64,000 bases of DNA from Luteimonas sp. BLCC-B24. Its GTDB lineage: Bacteria; Pseudomonadota; Gammaproteobacteria; Xanthomonadales; Xanthomonadaceae. The position numbers and the translations under genes are program-made. The notes beneath the pieces are model-generated. The model was given only the letters and a program-made list of their open reading frames with translations, did not search any database and was not told where the DNA came from. Below are positions 44,878 to 54,242 of the stretch, one piece after another (the stretch's first letter is position 1; the number at the start of each line of letters is the position of its first letter). The stretch is taken from assembly GCF_028550595.1 (NCBI RefSeq), contig NZ_JAQQGN010000001.1, positions 248,001 to 312,000 on the forward strand, in the 5' to 3' direction.

Positions 44878-46170
44878 ATGAGTCCCTCGCCCATCGTCAC
44901 CCGTTCGCCCTCCGGCGTCGTGCGTGCGCTGGTGCTGCTGGGCATCGTGCTGTCGGCGTTCAACCTGCGCACCGCGGTGACCTCGCTGACGCCGCTGCTC
45001 GAACGGCTCGGCGACACGTTCGGATTCGGCTCCGCGACGGCCGGCGTGCTCGGCATGCTGCCCACGGCCGCGTTCGCGGTGTTCGGGGTCACCACGCCGA
45101 TGCTGGCGCGACGCCTCGGCATCGAGCGCACCGCGCTGCTGGCGATGCTGCTCGCCGCTGCCGGACTGGCCCTGCGCGCGCGCGCCGATGGTGTCGGCGT
45201 GCTGGTGGCCGGCTCGATCGTGGCCCTCGCCGGCATGGGCATCGGCAACGTGGTGCTGCCGCCGCTGGTGAAGCGTTACTTTCCGGCGCGCGTGGGCGCG
45301 GTGAGCACGCTGTACATCACCGTGTTGCAGCTGGGCACGATGCTCCCCGCGCTGGCTGCGGTGCCCCTGGCCGACGCGGCCGGCTGGCGCTTCGCACTCG
45401 GCGCGTGGACGTTCGCCGCCGTGGCGGCCGCGCTGCCGTGGATCGGCGTGCTGCTGCTCGCACGTCGCGGCGGTGCCGATGCCCGGAGCCACGGTGCGCC
45501 CCCCTCCCTGCCCGGCGCGCCGATGCCGCAGGCGGGCCGGGCCTGGCGGTCTCCGGTCGCCTGGGGCATGGCGCTGATGTTCGGCACCACCTCGCTGATC
45601 ACCTACTCGATGTTCACCTGGCTGCCCGGGCTGCTCACCGAGGCCGGTGCCTCGGCCGCGTTCGGCGGCACGATGCTCGCGGTGTTTTCGGCGTTCGGAC
45701 TCGTCGGCGCCCTGGTCATGCCGTCGATCGCGGTGCGCATGCGCAATCCCTTCGTCGTGGTCGCGCTGTGCGCGGCCTGCCACGTGGTCGCCTTCAGCGG
45801 CCTGCTGCTCGCACCGCTGGCGGCGCCCGCCGTGTGGGTGCTGCTGGTGGGCCTGGGCACCGGCACGTTTCCGCTGAGCCTGACCCTGATCAACCTGCGC
45901 TCGCGGACGCCGGCAGGTTCGGCGGCCCTGTCAGGCTTCATGCAGGGCGTGGGCTACGCCTTCAGCTGCGCCGGCCCGCTGCTGTTCGGCGTGCTGCACG
46001 GCGCCACCGGCGGCTGGCACTGGCCGTTCGCGATGCTCTACGGGATGGTCGGCGTGCTGCTGGCCGGCGGCTGGATGGCCTGCCAGCCGCGCGCGCTCGA
46101 GGACGGCTGGCAGCCGTCCGCCGGGCGAGCGCGGGGTCAGAACGCGACCACCGATTCAAGCATCAGGTAG
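44878..46170 (+). CDS. MFS transporter, CynX/NimT family
   Basis: A 430-residue major facilitator with 12 hydrophobic segments. The N-terminal block VLSAFNLRTAVTSLTPLLE is characteristic of the CynX (cyanate) / NimT (2-nitroimidazole) group, and GIGNVVLPPLVKRYFP and GTFPLSLTLINLRSRTPAGSAALSGFMQG are also typical. No cyanase gene is nearby, so the substrate is open. A GGAG lies upstream of the ATG at 44878. The last 34 bases overlap the end of the convergent outer-membrane gene. Confidence 0.88.
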   Translation: MSPSPIVTRSPSGVVRALVLLGIVLSAFNLRTAVTSLTPLLERLGDTFGFGSATAGVLGMLPTAAFAVFGVTTPMLARRLGIERTALLAMLLAAAGLALRARADGVGVLVAGSIVALAGMGIGNVVLPPLVKRYFPARVGAVSTLYITVLQLGTMLPALAAVPLADAAGWRFALGAWTFAAVAAALPWIGVLLLARRGGADARSHGAPPSLPGAPMPQAGRAWRSPVAWGMALMFGTTSLITYSMFTWLPGLLTEAGASAAFGGTMLAVFSAFGLVGALVMPSIAVRMRNPFVVVALCAACHVVAFSGLLLAPLAAPAVWVLLVGLGTGTFPLSLTLINLRSRTPAGSAALSGFMQGVGYAFSCAGPLLFGVLHGATGGWHWPFAMLYGMVGVLLAGGWMACQPRALEDGWQPSAGRARGQNATTDSSIR

Positions 46171-47063
46171 CGGTAGCTGTAGCGTCCGGCGCCGCTGGCC
46201 GTCGCCACCGGCGTGTCGGTATAACCGGCCGCCACCCGCAGCCAGCTCTGCCGCCAGCGCGGCGATTCGTAGCCCACTTCGGCCAGACGGGCGCGCCGCG
46301 CGTCGTCGTCCGCACTGCGCTGGCGGCCGATGCCCGCCGCCGCGCGCCAGGTATGACCGCCGATCACGCGGCGCAGACCCACGACGCCCAGTGCTTCGCC
46401 ATACCACGGCGGCGAATAGTAGCCACCGAGATAGGGATCGCTGTTGCGGTAGTAGCGCGTACGCAGCTGCAGGCTCAGGCCCGCCTCGGGCAGCGCGGCG
46501 AAGACGAGATTGCCGCGCAGGTGGGTGCGCAGGTTGTCATCGGAGAAATCCTGCAGACCGACGAGTCCGGTCGTGCTCCAGCGTGCCGACAGCGGCACGT
46601 CGACCGCGGCGCCGACGAAGTCGACCATCTGCCGGCGTGTCACGCCCGCTTCGGTTTCCAGCAGCTCGCGTTCGACGAACAGCTCGCGTCGCGCCGCGCC
46701 TTCCGTGTGCAGGCTGGCCGAGCCGAGCACGGTATGGCCGTTGCTGCCGAGCTTGGCCTGCCAGCGCCAGCTGTCGTCGGTGCGCTCGCCGGTGCCGAAC
46801 GTGCCGGCCGCGCGCGCGTACACGCGCTGCTCGGTATGCGACCAGCCGTCCCCGGAGAACCGCGCCTGCTCGACGTGCACGCCGCGCCAGTGCTCACGGT
46901 CCGTACGCACCCAGTCCCAGCCGACTCCGGTCTTGCGCACCTCGTTGCCGTCCGCGTCCCAGGACAGCAGGGTCTCCGGCCGCAGGGCCATCGTGGCGTC
47001 CTGGGCCGATGCCCCACCCGCCAGCACCATCGCGGCCGTGCCCGCGAGCAGTCGCATACGCAT
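46137..47063 (-). CDS. Predicted outer-membrane protein paired with a polysaccharide glycosyltransferase
   Basis: A 308-residue exported protein with a signal peptide (MRMRLLAGTAAMVLAGGASA). The rest is a succession of amphipathic beta-strand segments rich in Trp, Tyr and Arg (for example LQLRTRYYRNSDPYLGGYY). It ends in Phe (MLESVVAF), the usual C-terminal signature of outer-membrane barrels. It starts one base into the end of the glycosyltransferase gene, so it may form the export pore for the polymer, analogous to the barrel of PgaA/HmsH or XagA. No family name can be assigned with certainty. Confidence 0.8.
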   Translation of the reverse strand: MRMRLLAGTAAMVLAGGASAQDATMALRPETLLSWDADGNEVRKTGVGWDWVRTDREHWRGVHVEQARFSGDGWSHTEQRVYARAAGTFGTGERTDDSWRWQAKLGSNGHTVLGSASLHTEGAARRELFVERELLETEAGVTRRQMVDFVGAAVDVPLSARWSTTGLVGLQDFSDDNLRTHLRGNLVFAALPEAGLSLQLRTRYYRNSDPYLGGYYSPPWYGEALGVVGLRRVIGGHTWRAAAGIGRQRSADDDARRARLAEVGYESPRWRQSWLRVAAGYTDTPVATASGAGRYSYRYLMLESVVAF

Positions 47064-48484
47064 CACTTGGTCCCCCAGGTCTTGCGCAGCCGCAGCGCCT
47101 CGGCCGCGTAGCCCATCACGCAGACCGGCTGCAGCAGCATCGTGTAACCCACCGTGTAGAACAGGAACCCCGACAGGTTGCGGCGCACCTTGAGGTTCTG
47201 GGTTTTGAACATCCGTGCCTGCACGCGGAAGATGATCAGGTTCCAGATCGCCGCCAGGGGCAGCACCAGCAGCGTCATCACGCCCGCGATCCAGTAGTAG
47301 CCGAACAGGGCCAGCACCAGGCCGGGCAGGAACGCCAGCGTGTAGACCAGATCCAGGGGCAGGAACAGCAGGTTCCACCAGATGAAGAGCGTGGACATGC
47401 GCGCCTTGAACAACAGCCGGCCGTGGCGCGCGAACGCCTCCATCAACCCGCGTGACCAGCGCTGACGCTGGCGCGCGAACTGGCCCACGGTGGTCGGCAC
47501 CTTGGTGAACAGACACGCTTCCTCGCAATAGCCGATGCGCGCGCCGGTCGCCAGCAGCGCCCACGACACCACGATGTCCTCGCCGACGCACTCGGGCCAC
47601 CCGCCCACCTGATCCAGCGCGTCGCGCGTGTACAGCGAGAACGCGCCCTGGGCGACCAGGGTGCCGTGGTACATGCTCTGCATGCGCTTGACCGCGGCGA
47701 TGCCGTGGAAGTAATCCCACTCCTGGCCGCGGGTGAGCCAGTTCTCGCGCGAGTTGCGCACCAGCACGCAGCCCGCCACGGCCACGGTGCCGGGCGGGTC
47801 GGACAGGAAGCGCTCGACCAGCTTGCGCAGCGCATCGACGCGCAGGTAGGAGTCGGCGTCCACCGTCACCACCAGCGCTTCGCCGGTGTCCGCAAGGCCG
47901 GCGTTGAGCGCACGCGACTTGCCGCCGTTGCGGGGCATGGCGAGCACGCGCATGGCCATGCCGGGGCGCGCCAGGCGCGCGGCCTCGCGTCGCGCGATCT
48001 CCAGCCCGCCATCGGTGGACCCGTCGTCGATGACCAGCACCGACACGCGGCCGGCGTAGTCCTGCCGGTGCAGGCTCTCGAGCGTGTCGGCAATGGTGTC
48101 GCGCTCGTTGTAGCTCGCGACCAGCACGCAGATGTCGGGAAATTCGGTGATCGCGCGGCGCCGCGGGCGCCGGTCGGCCAGGATCGAGCCGATCAGAAAC
48201 GCGTTCATGAAGCCCGGCACATAAGCGATGAAGGCGATCACGAAGACCGCCGTGGCAAAGCCCAGCACCACGCTCAGGCCCTGCAGCCAAGGGCGCGACA
48301 GCAGGATGCTGACGCCCATCCAGGCCAGTGCGAACGTGAGCACGAGGACGAACTTCACCGGGACCGGCACGTAGAGCCGGCGGGACGCGGGCGAGGACAC
48401 GGCCGCTGCGGTCGCTGGCGACGGCGCGGGCGCCTCGAGTTCGGAACGGTCCGCAAGTCCTGCGGTGGCGGGTGTATCCAGCAT
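47063..48484 (-). CDS. Membrane glycosyltransferase family 2 (PgaC/HmsR/XagB-like)
   Basis: A 473-residue processive beta-glycosyltransferase. Two transmembrane segments come first (about residues 43-95), then the catalytic domain with ICVLVASYNERDTI, VIDDGSTDGG, TVDADSYL (DxD), GEDIVVSW and the Q-x-x-R-W motif in QRQRWSRG. Two or three more transmembrane segments follow. This arrangement matches poly-N-acetylglucosamine-type synthases (PgaC, HmsR) and XagB of Xanthomonas, a biofilm polysaccharide enzyme. The downstream outer-membrane gene overlaps by one base. A Clp-like operator lies 17-32 bases upstream of the start codon. Confidence 0.88.
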   Translation of the reverse strand: MLDTPATAGLADRSELEAPAPSPATAAAVSSPASRRLYVPVPVKFVLVLTFALAWMGVSILLSRPWLQGLSVVLGFATAVFVIAFIAYVPGFMNAFLIGSILADRRPRRRAITEFPDICVLVASYNERDTIADTLESLHRQDYAGRVSVLVIDDGSTDGGLEIARREAARLARPGMAMRVLAMPRNGGKSRALNAGLADTGEALVVTVDADSYLRVDALRKLVERFLSDPPGTVAVAGCVLVRNSRENWLTRGQEWDYFHGIAAVKRMQSMYHGTLVAQGAFSLYTRDALDQVGGWPECVGEDIVVSWALLATGARIGYCEEACLFTKVPTTVGQFARQRQRWSRGLMEAFARHGRLLFKARMSTLFIWWNLLFLPLDLVYTLAFLPGLVLALFGYYWIAGVMTLLVLPLAAIWNLIIFRVQARMFKTQNLKVRRNLSGFLFYTVGYTMLLQPVCVMGYAAEALRLRKTWGTK

Positions 48485-48500
48485 TGGCGCGCATTCCGGG

Positions 48501-48516
48501 CGTGACGCGAGTCACA
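48501..48516. promoter_or_regulatory. Clp/CRP-like operator upstream of the glycosyltransferase gene
   Basis: GTGA (48502-48505), six bases CGCGAG, then TCACA (48512-48516). This agrees with TGTGA-N6-TCACA at nine of ten defined positions. In Xanthomonas, Clp binds such sites and is released by c-di-GMP. Its closeness to the start codon suggests repression, as known for xagABC. Confidence 0.6.
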
Positions 48517-48782
48517 CACGGACCCGCTTGACAGGCGGATTCGCAGGTTTCGTGCCAGATTTTCACGCCGTCTTTACAAGCCTGACTGGGTGAGACTTGT
48601 GTCATAACCTGACCCGGGCAGTCACCGATTGACAGGCGGCACCGCTCGCCCGTCACCATGGTGCCGCGCCGCGCAGCGATGCGTCGATCAGACACGCCCC
48701 GCTGGCGACGTCGCTGGGCGCCGCGTCGCCCGGCGCCAGGCAACGCGTGTCGGACGGCGCCGCGCAGCCACGGGAGCGCCGC

Positions 48783-50060
48783 TCAGTCGTCGAGGGCGCC
48801 GGGCGCGTTCTCCGCGTGCCTCACCTGCCCTGCGCCGTCGATGACGAAGCGCTCGACCGTCAGGGCCTCCAGCCCCATCGGGCCGTAGGCGTGCAGGCGG
48901 GTCGTCGAGATGCCGATCTCCGCGCCCAGGCCGAGCTCGCCGCCGTCGCTGAAGCGCGACGACGCGTTGACCATGACCACGGCTGCGCGCAGCGACGCGA
49001 CGAAACGCCGGGCATTGGCCTCGTCCCGTGTCGCGATCACCTCGGTGTGGTCCGAGCCGAAGCGCCGGATGTGCGCCAGTGCGGCGTCGAGCGAATCGAC
49101 GATGCGCGCGGCGATCACCAGATCGAGAAACTCCGCGGCGTCGTCGTCCGGGCCGATCGGCACCACGCCCTCCGCGCGTGAGGCGATACCGGCGTCGCCG
49201 CGCACGTCCACCCCGCGCGCCTGCAGCGCCGCAACGGCGCGTGGGACGAACGTATCGGCGATGTCGGCATGCACCAGCAGCGTCTCCAAGGCATTGCAGG
49301 CGCTGGGCCGGCCGGTCTTGCCGTCGAGCAACAGGCGCAGGGCGAGATCGGGATCGGCGCTGGCATCCACGAACAGATGGCAGACGCCCTTGTAATGCTT
49401 GATCACCGGCACGCGGGCGTGTTCGGCGACGAAGCGGATCAGGCCTTCGCCGCCGCGCGGAATCGCGAGATCGACGATGTCGCTGAGCTGCAGCAGGTCG
49501 AGCATCGTCTCCCGGCGCAGATCGGTCACCAGGGTCAGCACGTCGGGCCCGATGCCCTGCGCTTCGATCGCGGCCCGCAACGCGTCGGCGATCGCGGTGT
49601 TGGAATGGATCGCCTCGCTGCCGCCGCGCAGCAGCACGCCGTTGCCTGCCTTGAGGCACAGCGCCGCGGCATCGGCGGTCACGTTGGGGCGGGCCTCGTA
49701 AATCATCGCGATCACGCCCAGCGGTACGCGCACCTTGCGCACGCGCAACCCGTTCGGACGCACGTCGTCGCGGGTGACCCGGCCCACGGGATCCGGCAGC
49801 TCGGCGACTTCGCGCACGGCGGCCGAGACCCCGGCCAGTCGCGTGGCATCCAGGCGCAGACGGTCGAGCAGCGCGCCCGTCGTACCGCGGGCGTGCGCGG
49901 CTTCGATGTCGCGCGCGTTCGCGGCCAGGATGACGTCGGCCTGTGCATCCAGCGCATCGGCCATCGCGCGCAACAGGGCATTGCGAGCCTCGGTGTCGAG
50001 CATGGCCAGCTGCGCAGCGGCATCGCGGCACGCCAGCGCAGCGGTTCGGATCTCACTCAT
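48783..50060 (-). CDS. proA: Gamma-glutamyl phosphate reductase
   Basis: A 425-residue NADPH-dependent reductase making glutamate-5-semialdehyde for proline. The catalytic cysteine is in [14 protein letters not shown]. Other family blocks are [48 protein letters not shown] and the C-terminal [22 protein letters not shown]. The ATG at 50060 gives the usual short N-terminus. It follows proB on the same strand but is separated by 367 bases, so it may have its own promoter. Confidence 0.97.
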   Translation of the reverse strand: MSEIRTAALACRDAAAQLAMLDTEARNALLRAMADALDAQADVILAANARDIEAAHARGTTGALLDRLRLDATRLAGVSAAVREVAELPDPVGRVTRDDVRPNGLRVRKVRVPLGVIAMIYEARPNVTADAAALCLKAGNGVLLRGGSEAIHSNTAIADALRAAIEAQGIGPDVLTLVTDLRRETMLDLLQLSDIVDLAIPRGGEGLIRFVAEHARVPVIKHYKGVCHLFVDASADPDLALRLLLDGKTGRPSACNALETLLVHADIADTFVPRAVAALQARGVDVRGDAGIASRAEGVVPIGPDDDAAEFLDLVIAARIVDSLDAALAHIRRFGSDHTEVIATRDEANARRFVASLRAAVVMVNASSRFSDGGELGLGAEIGISTTRLHAYGPMGLEALTVERFVIDGAGQVRHAENAPGALDD

Positions 50061-50427
50061 GGGCGTGGGTGTGGTGCGGGTGCACCAACTTAACCCGATG
50101 CGGCGACGGGCGCGATGCTTGCGGTGGACACCCACGGCGCGCCGCCGTGGATGCGCGCGACCGTCGCCGCCGATTTATCCCGCGCAGGCGGGCATTCAAC
50201 CGCCGGGCCGCCGACCATCCATGGCCTGCACGCCGCGGAGCGTTTGGACAGGTCGGTCACTCCCCACAGCCGGCCTCGACACGGCGCCATGCCTCGAACC
50301 GGACGACACCGGATTTCTGCCTTTGCGGACATGACGAAATGCGGGATTCGCGGCCCGTCATGCAGGCGGCCTGCGAAGGCTGTCCGGTCAACCCCGCGCG
50401 CCGCCGGAGCGAACGGGCGAACGCCCG
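50061..50427. other. Intergenic region between proB and proA
   Basis: A 367-base gap between two genes that usually abut. I find no ORF with a good start and no T-tailed hairpin. On the minus strand a weak -10-like TTAAGT occurs about 35 bases before proA. The purpose of the gap is unclear. Confidence 0.45.
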
Positions 50428-51576
50428 TCACACCAGCACCAGATCATCGCGATGCACGACGGTCTCGCCGTAGCTGTAGCCCAGGGTCGCCTCGATGTCG
50501 CGCGAATGCCGGCGTGCGAGCCGGCGGATGTCGTCGGCAGAATACTGGGTGACGCCGCGCGCGACCGGCTCGCGCGCGTCGCCGTCGAGCCGCACCACCG
50601 ACACCAGGTCGCCACGGCGGAACTGGCCTTCGGCCGCCAGCACGCCGCCCGGCAACAGCGATGCGCCCTTCTCCACCATCGCGTTCGCGGCGCCGCCGTC
50701 GACGAGGATCGCACCGGCCTCCGCGGGCGCGTTCTGCAGCCAGTGCTTGCGCGCGGCCATGCGCGTGCGCAGCGGGTGGATGCGGGTGCCGCGCAGACGG
50801 TCGTGCGCGAGACCCTGGAGCACATCCGCCCGCCGGCCATTGAACAGCACCGTCGCAACGCCGGCCGACGCCGCACGCTGCGCGGCCTCGAGCTTGGTGC
50901 GCATGCCCCCGGTGCCGACGCTGCTGCCGGCGCCGCCGGCGACCGCGAGCAGGGAGGCACTCATCTTCGCGACCAGCGGCATCGGCCGCGCATGCGGTTC
51001 GATGCGCGGATCGGCATCGAAGAGGCCGTCGATGTCGGTGGCGATGAACAGCACCTCGGCATCGACCAGGGCCGCGACGATCGCGGCCAGATTGTCGTTG
51101 TCGCCGAGCTTGAGTTCGTCGACCGAGACGGTGTCGTTCTCGTTGACCACCGGCAGCGCGCCGTGACGCAGCAGCGCGGTCAGCGTGGCACGCGCATTGA
51201 GATACCGGCGACGGTTGCGCAGATCGTCGTGCGTCAGCAGCACCTGCGCGACCGGGCGTTCGAAGAAGGCCTGCCAGAACCCGGTCAGCCGCGCCTGGCC
51301 CAGCGCCGCCAGGGCCTGGCGCTCGGCCATCGGGGCGCCGGGCGTCAGGGTCGCATGCAAGATCGCGCGACCCGCCGCGACCGCGCCCGACGACACCAGG
51401 ACGATCTCGCGCCCGGCTGCATGACTGGCGCGGATGAAGCCCGCGAGTGCCGCGGCATGCCGGTCCGACAGCCCGCCGTCGTCGGCGGCCAGCAGACTGC
51501 TGCCGACCTTGAGCACCGCGCGTCGCCAGGGCGGCAGCGGCTGCTCGGGGAATACATCGGCGTCGGACGCGCGCAT
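50428..51576 (-). CDS. proB: Glutamate 5-kinase
   Basis: A 382-residue enzyme with an amino-acid-kinase domain (RAVLKVGSSLL, LVSSGAVAAGR, VNENDTVSVDEL, GTGGMRTKLEAA) and a C-terminal PUA domain (GAILVDGGAANAM, LLPGGV). It catalyses the first and feedback-inhibited step of proline synthesis. The ATG at 51576 lies 13 bases after the yciI stop, so it may be transcribed with the arginine genes. Confidence 0.97.
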   Translation of the reverse strand: MRASDADVFPEQPLPPWRRAVLKVGSSLLAADDGGLSDRHAAALAGFIRASHAAGREIVLVSSGAVAAGRAILHATLTPGAPMAERQALAALGQARLTGFWQAFFERPVAQVLLTHDDLRNRRRYLNARATLTALLRHGALPVVNENDTVSVDELKLGDNDNLAAIVAALVDAEVLFIATDIDGLFDADPRIEPHARPMPLVAKMSASLLAVAGGAGSSVGTGGMRTKLEAAQRAASAGVATVLFNGRRADVLQGLAHDRLRGTRIHPLRTRMAARKHWLQNAPAEAGAILVDGGAANAMVEKGASLLPGGVLAAEGQFRRGDLVSVVRLDGDAREPVARGVTQYSADDIRRLARRHSRDIEATLGYSYGETVVHRDDLVLV

Positions 51577-51589
51577 CGCTCGGACGGAC

Positions 51590-51847
51590 TCAGCGGGTGT
51601 TCCACTCGTGGACGACGAGGTCACTCGCATTCTGCAACGCCAGCGGATCGGCCGCGACGATCGCCTGGGCGTCGGCCAGCGTGTCGATCCCGCGCAACAG
51701 ATACGCACCGCCGCTGCCGTCGGCGAATCCGCCGGTCATCTCGAGCAGGCCGCGCGCGCGCAGGTCGTCGAGAAAGGCCTGATGCGGCGCGACGACGGAG
51801 GCCTCGAATCCGGGGCGGCGCATCGCGATGACGAGGAATCGCTTCAT
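51590..51847 (-). CDS. YciI-family protein
   Basis: An 85-residue protein starting MKRFLVIAMRRPGF. It has the family histidine in PHQAFLDDLRARG, then GGFADGSGGAYLL and a C-terminal DPLALQNASDLVVHEW. The fold is a ferredoxin-like dimer, and a His/Asp pair is thought to be the active site. Function is uncertain in most bacteria. It lies between argH (30 bases) and proB (13 bases). Confidence 0.88.
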   Translation of the reverse strand: MKRFLVIAMRRPGFEASVVAPHQAFLDDLRARGLLEMTGGFADGSGGAYLLRGIDTLADAQAIVAADPLALQNASDLVVHEWNTR

Positions 51848-51877
51848 AGCCGCAGGCCTAGGCGTGACCAGGACACG

Positions 51878-53173
51878 TCACGCCAGCGCGTCCCAGCGTG
51901 CGCGCAGCGTGTCCAGTCGCAGATCGGCGGCACCGCCCGGCGAGGTGCGCGCGGCCAGGCTGCCTTCCGGCGAGCGCCCCTGCCCGGCCGTGTCGGCGCT
52001 CTGCGCGGCGGCCTTGTAGGCCTCACGGAACGGCACGCCGGCGATCGCCGCCTCGACCGCGACGTCGGTGGCGTACATGCCCGAATCCACCGCGGCACGC
52101 AGCCGGTCTTCGCGCCATTCCAGGTTCGCCAGCAGCGCCGGCAGCAGTTCCAGCGCCGCCAGGCCGCGCCCGAAGCCATGGAAGATCGCCCCCTTGGAAT
52201 TCTGCAGATCGCGGTGGTAGCCCGACGGCAGCGACAGCAGCTGTTCGATCTCGGTGCGCGCCGCGGCGACGCTGGCGTGCGTGGCGCGCATCAGCTCGAC
52301 GACGTCGGGATTGCGCTTGTTCGGCATGATCGAACTGCCGGTCGTGTACTGCGCCGGCAACGCGACGAAGCCGTACTCGGCGCTGGTGAACTGCGACAGG
52401 TCCCAGGCCAGGCGGCGCAGGTCGAGCGTCGCGCTGCCCAGCGCTTCGAGTGCGGCCAGTTCGAACTTGCCGCGCGAGAGTTGCGCGTAGACCGGCGAGA
52501 CCTGCAACCGCGCGAAGCCGAGTGCGGCCGTGGTGTGGTCGCGATCCAGCGCCAGATTCACGCCGTACCCCGCGGCCGTGCCGAGCGGATTGCAGTCGAT
52601 CAGCGCCAGCGTGTCGCGTGCACGCACCGCGTCGTCGATGAAGGCCTCGGCCCAGCCCGACCACCACATGCCGCCCGAGGACAGCACGGCGCGCTGGATG
52701 TGGGTGTAACCCGGGATCGGCAGGTCGCGCTCGGCTTGCGCACGGTCGAGCGCGATCTTCGCGATCTCGCGCGACAGCTCGACCAGACGGGCCAGCTTGT
52801 CCTTGAGCCACAGGCGCGTGGCGACCAGCACCTGGTCGTTGCGGCTGCGGCCGGTGTGGATGCGACGCCCGGCATCGCCGAGGCGCTCGGTCAGCCGGTC
52901 CTCGATCGCGGAATGCCCGTCCTCGAAGCGTGCGTCGAGCACGAAGGCGCCGCTGCGGAAGTCGTCGGCCAGCACGGCGAGTTCGCGCTTGAGCCCGGCG
53001 AGTTCCTCGTCCGACAGGATGCCGACGCGCTGCAGACCTTCGGCGTGCGCGGTGCTCGCGGCGATGTCGTGCAGGAAGAACTCGCGGTCGAGGATCACGT
53101 CGTCGCCGGCCAGGAAGGCCTGGATCTGCGTGTCGACGGCGACGCCGGGCTTCTGCCAGAGGAGATTGCGCAT
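51878..53173 (-). CDS. argH: Argininosuccinate lyase
   Basis: A 431-residue enzyme of the fumarase/aspartase superfamily releasing arginine and fumarate. The signature [17 protein letters not shown] contains the catalytic serine loop. Further motifs are [10 protein letters not shown] and [13 protein letters not shown] chose the ATG at 53173 ([10 protein letters not shown]). The frame stays open to 53257, but the additional codons are translated repeat DNA (PESRIPNPE). It lacks any extra domain. Confidence 0.95.
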   Translation of the reverse strand: MRNLLWQKPGVAVDTQIQAFLAGDDVILDREFFLHDIAASTAHAEGLQRVGILSDEELAGLKRELAVLADDFRSGAFVLDARFEDGHSAIEDRLTERLGDAGRRIHTGRSRNDQVLVATRLWLKDKLARLVELSREIAKIALDRAQAERDLPIPGYTHIQRAVLSSGGMWWSGWAEAFIDDAVRARDTLALIDCNPLGTAAGYGVNLALDRDHTTAALGFARLQVSPVYAQLSRGKFELAALEALGSATLDLRRLAWDLSQFTSAEYGFVALPAQYTTGSSIMPNKRNPDVVELMRATHASVAAARTEIEQLLSLPSGYHRDLQNSKGAIFHGFGRGLAALELLPALLANLEWREDRLRAAVDSGMYATDVAVEAAIAGVPFREAYKAAAQSADTAGQGRSPEGSLAARTSPGGAADLRLDTLRARWDALA

Positions 53174-53184
53174 GTCGAAGTTCT

Positions 53185-53276
53185 CGGGATTGGGGATTCG
53201 GGATTCGGGATTGGCGAGAGCGGGGATGCGCGACCGGCGGGGCTCACGAATCCCCATTCCCGACTCCCGACTCCCG
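53185..53276. repeat. Inverted GGGATTCGGGATT-type repeat pair between argH and argC
   Basis: About 29 bases at 53185-53213 contain tandem GGGATT units. An inverted copy with CCCATTCCCGACTCCCGA lies at 53247-53276. The pair fills the gap between argC and argH and resembles repeats often seen between Xanthomonas genes. Confidence 0.8.
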
Positions 53277-53281
53277 AGGAA

Positions 53282-54232
53282 TCATTGGGGAATCGACGTC
53301 AGCTCGTCGAAGCCCAAGGCCAGATTGAGGTTCTGCATCGCCTGCGTCGCCGCGCCCTTGAGCAGATTGTCGAGCGTCGCCACCACGACGACGCGGCCGT
53401 TGCCCGGCGCCATCGTGAACGCCCCGATCTGCGCGCCGTGGCGACCGGCGATGCGGCTGACCCAGGGCGCCTCGTCGATGACCTCGACCAGCGGCTCGCC
53501 GGCATAGCGCGCCTCGTACAGCGCCTTGACCGCATCGCGCGGCATCGGCGCCGACAGCCACAGGTTGACGGTCATGGTGATGCCGCGGAAATGCGGCGCG
53601 ACGTGCGGCATGAACTCGACCGGCAGCGCCAGCTGCTTCGACACCTCGCGCTCGTGGACGTGGTCGGTCAGCGCATACGGCATCAGGTTGTCGGCCAGCA
53701 GCGCGACGTCGTTCTTGTCCGAGGGCGTGGTGCCGGCGCCCGAGTATCCCGACACGCCGAAACATTGCGGGGGCCCGGCCAGATGCGCGGCCAGCGGCGC
53801 GATCGCCAGCTGCATCGCAGTCGCGTAGCAACCCGGATTGCTGATCCGGCGCTGCCCATCGTAATGCGCGCGGGTGAGTTCCGGCAGGCCGTAGTACCAG
53901 CCCGCGTCGAAACGGTAATCGGCCGACAGATCGACGATCACGGTGTCCGGCTTCGCATCGTCGATCGCGGCGACGAACGGCGCCGCCTTGCCATTGGGCA
54001 GCGCGAGGATCACCGCATCGGCGCCCTTCGCGGCGACGGCGCCGGCATCGAGGCTTTCGAAGCGCAGCTCTCCGGCGAAGCCCTCGTTGTGATCGGCCAC
54101 GCGCTGGCCGTCGAGCTCGCGCGAGGACACGAACACGAGTTCGAGACCCGGATGCGCGGCGACGAGGCGGATGAGTTCCCGGCCGGTATGGCCGCGCGCG
54201 CCGACGATGCCGATGGTCTTGCGTGTGGTCAT
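53282..54232 (-). CDS. argC: N-acetyl-gamma-glutamyl-phosphate reductase
   Basis: A 316-residue NADPH-dependent enzyme reducing N-acetylglutamyl phosphate to the semialdehyde. The dinucleotide site is [14 protein letters not shown], and the catalytic cysteine is in [12 protein letters not shown] catalytic histidine region is HVAPHFRGI. Its start is 10 bases after the stop of the synthase/kinase gene. Confidence 0.96.
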   Translation of the reverse strand: MTTRKTIGIVGARGHTGRELIRLVAAHPGLELVFVSSRELDGQRVADHNEGFAGELRFESLDAGAVAAKGADAVILALPNGKAAPFVAAIDDAKPDTVIVDLSADYRFDAGWYYGLPELTRAHYDGQRRISNPGCYATAMQLAIAPLAAHLAGPPQCFGVSGYSGAGTTPSDKNDVALLADNLMPYALTDHVHEREVSKQLALPVEFMPHVAPHFRGITMTVNLWLSAPMPRDAVKALYEARYAGEPLVEVIDEAPWVSRIAGRHGAQIGAFTMAPGNGRVVVVATLDNLLKGAATQAMQNLNLALGFDELTSIPQ

Positions 54233-54242
54233 GGCGTTCGCC

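Noticed and set aside
48528-48533. TTGACA on the plus strand as a promoter
   Set aside because: No plus-strand gene follows within a reasonable distance and there is no matching -10; the real genes on both sides are on the minus strand.
53174-53257. N-terminal extension of argH by 28 codons
   Set aside because: The additional codons are translated repeat DNA (PESRIPNPE-type) and family members start at [10 protein letters not shown]; no ribosome-binding site at 53257.
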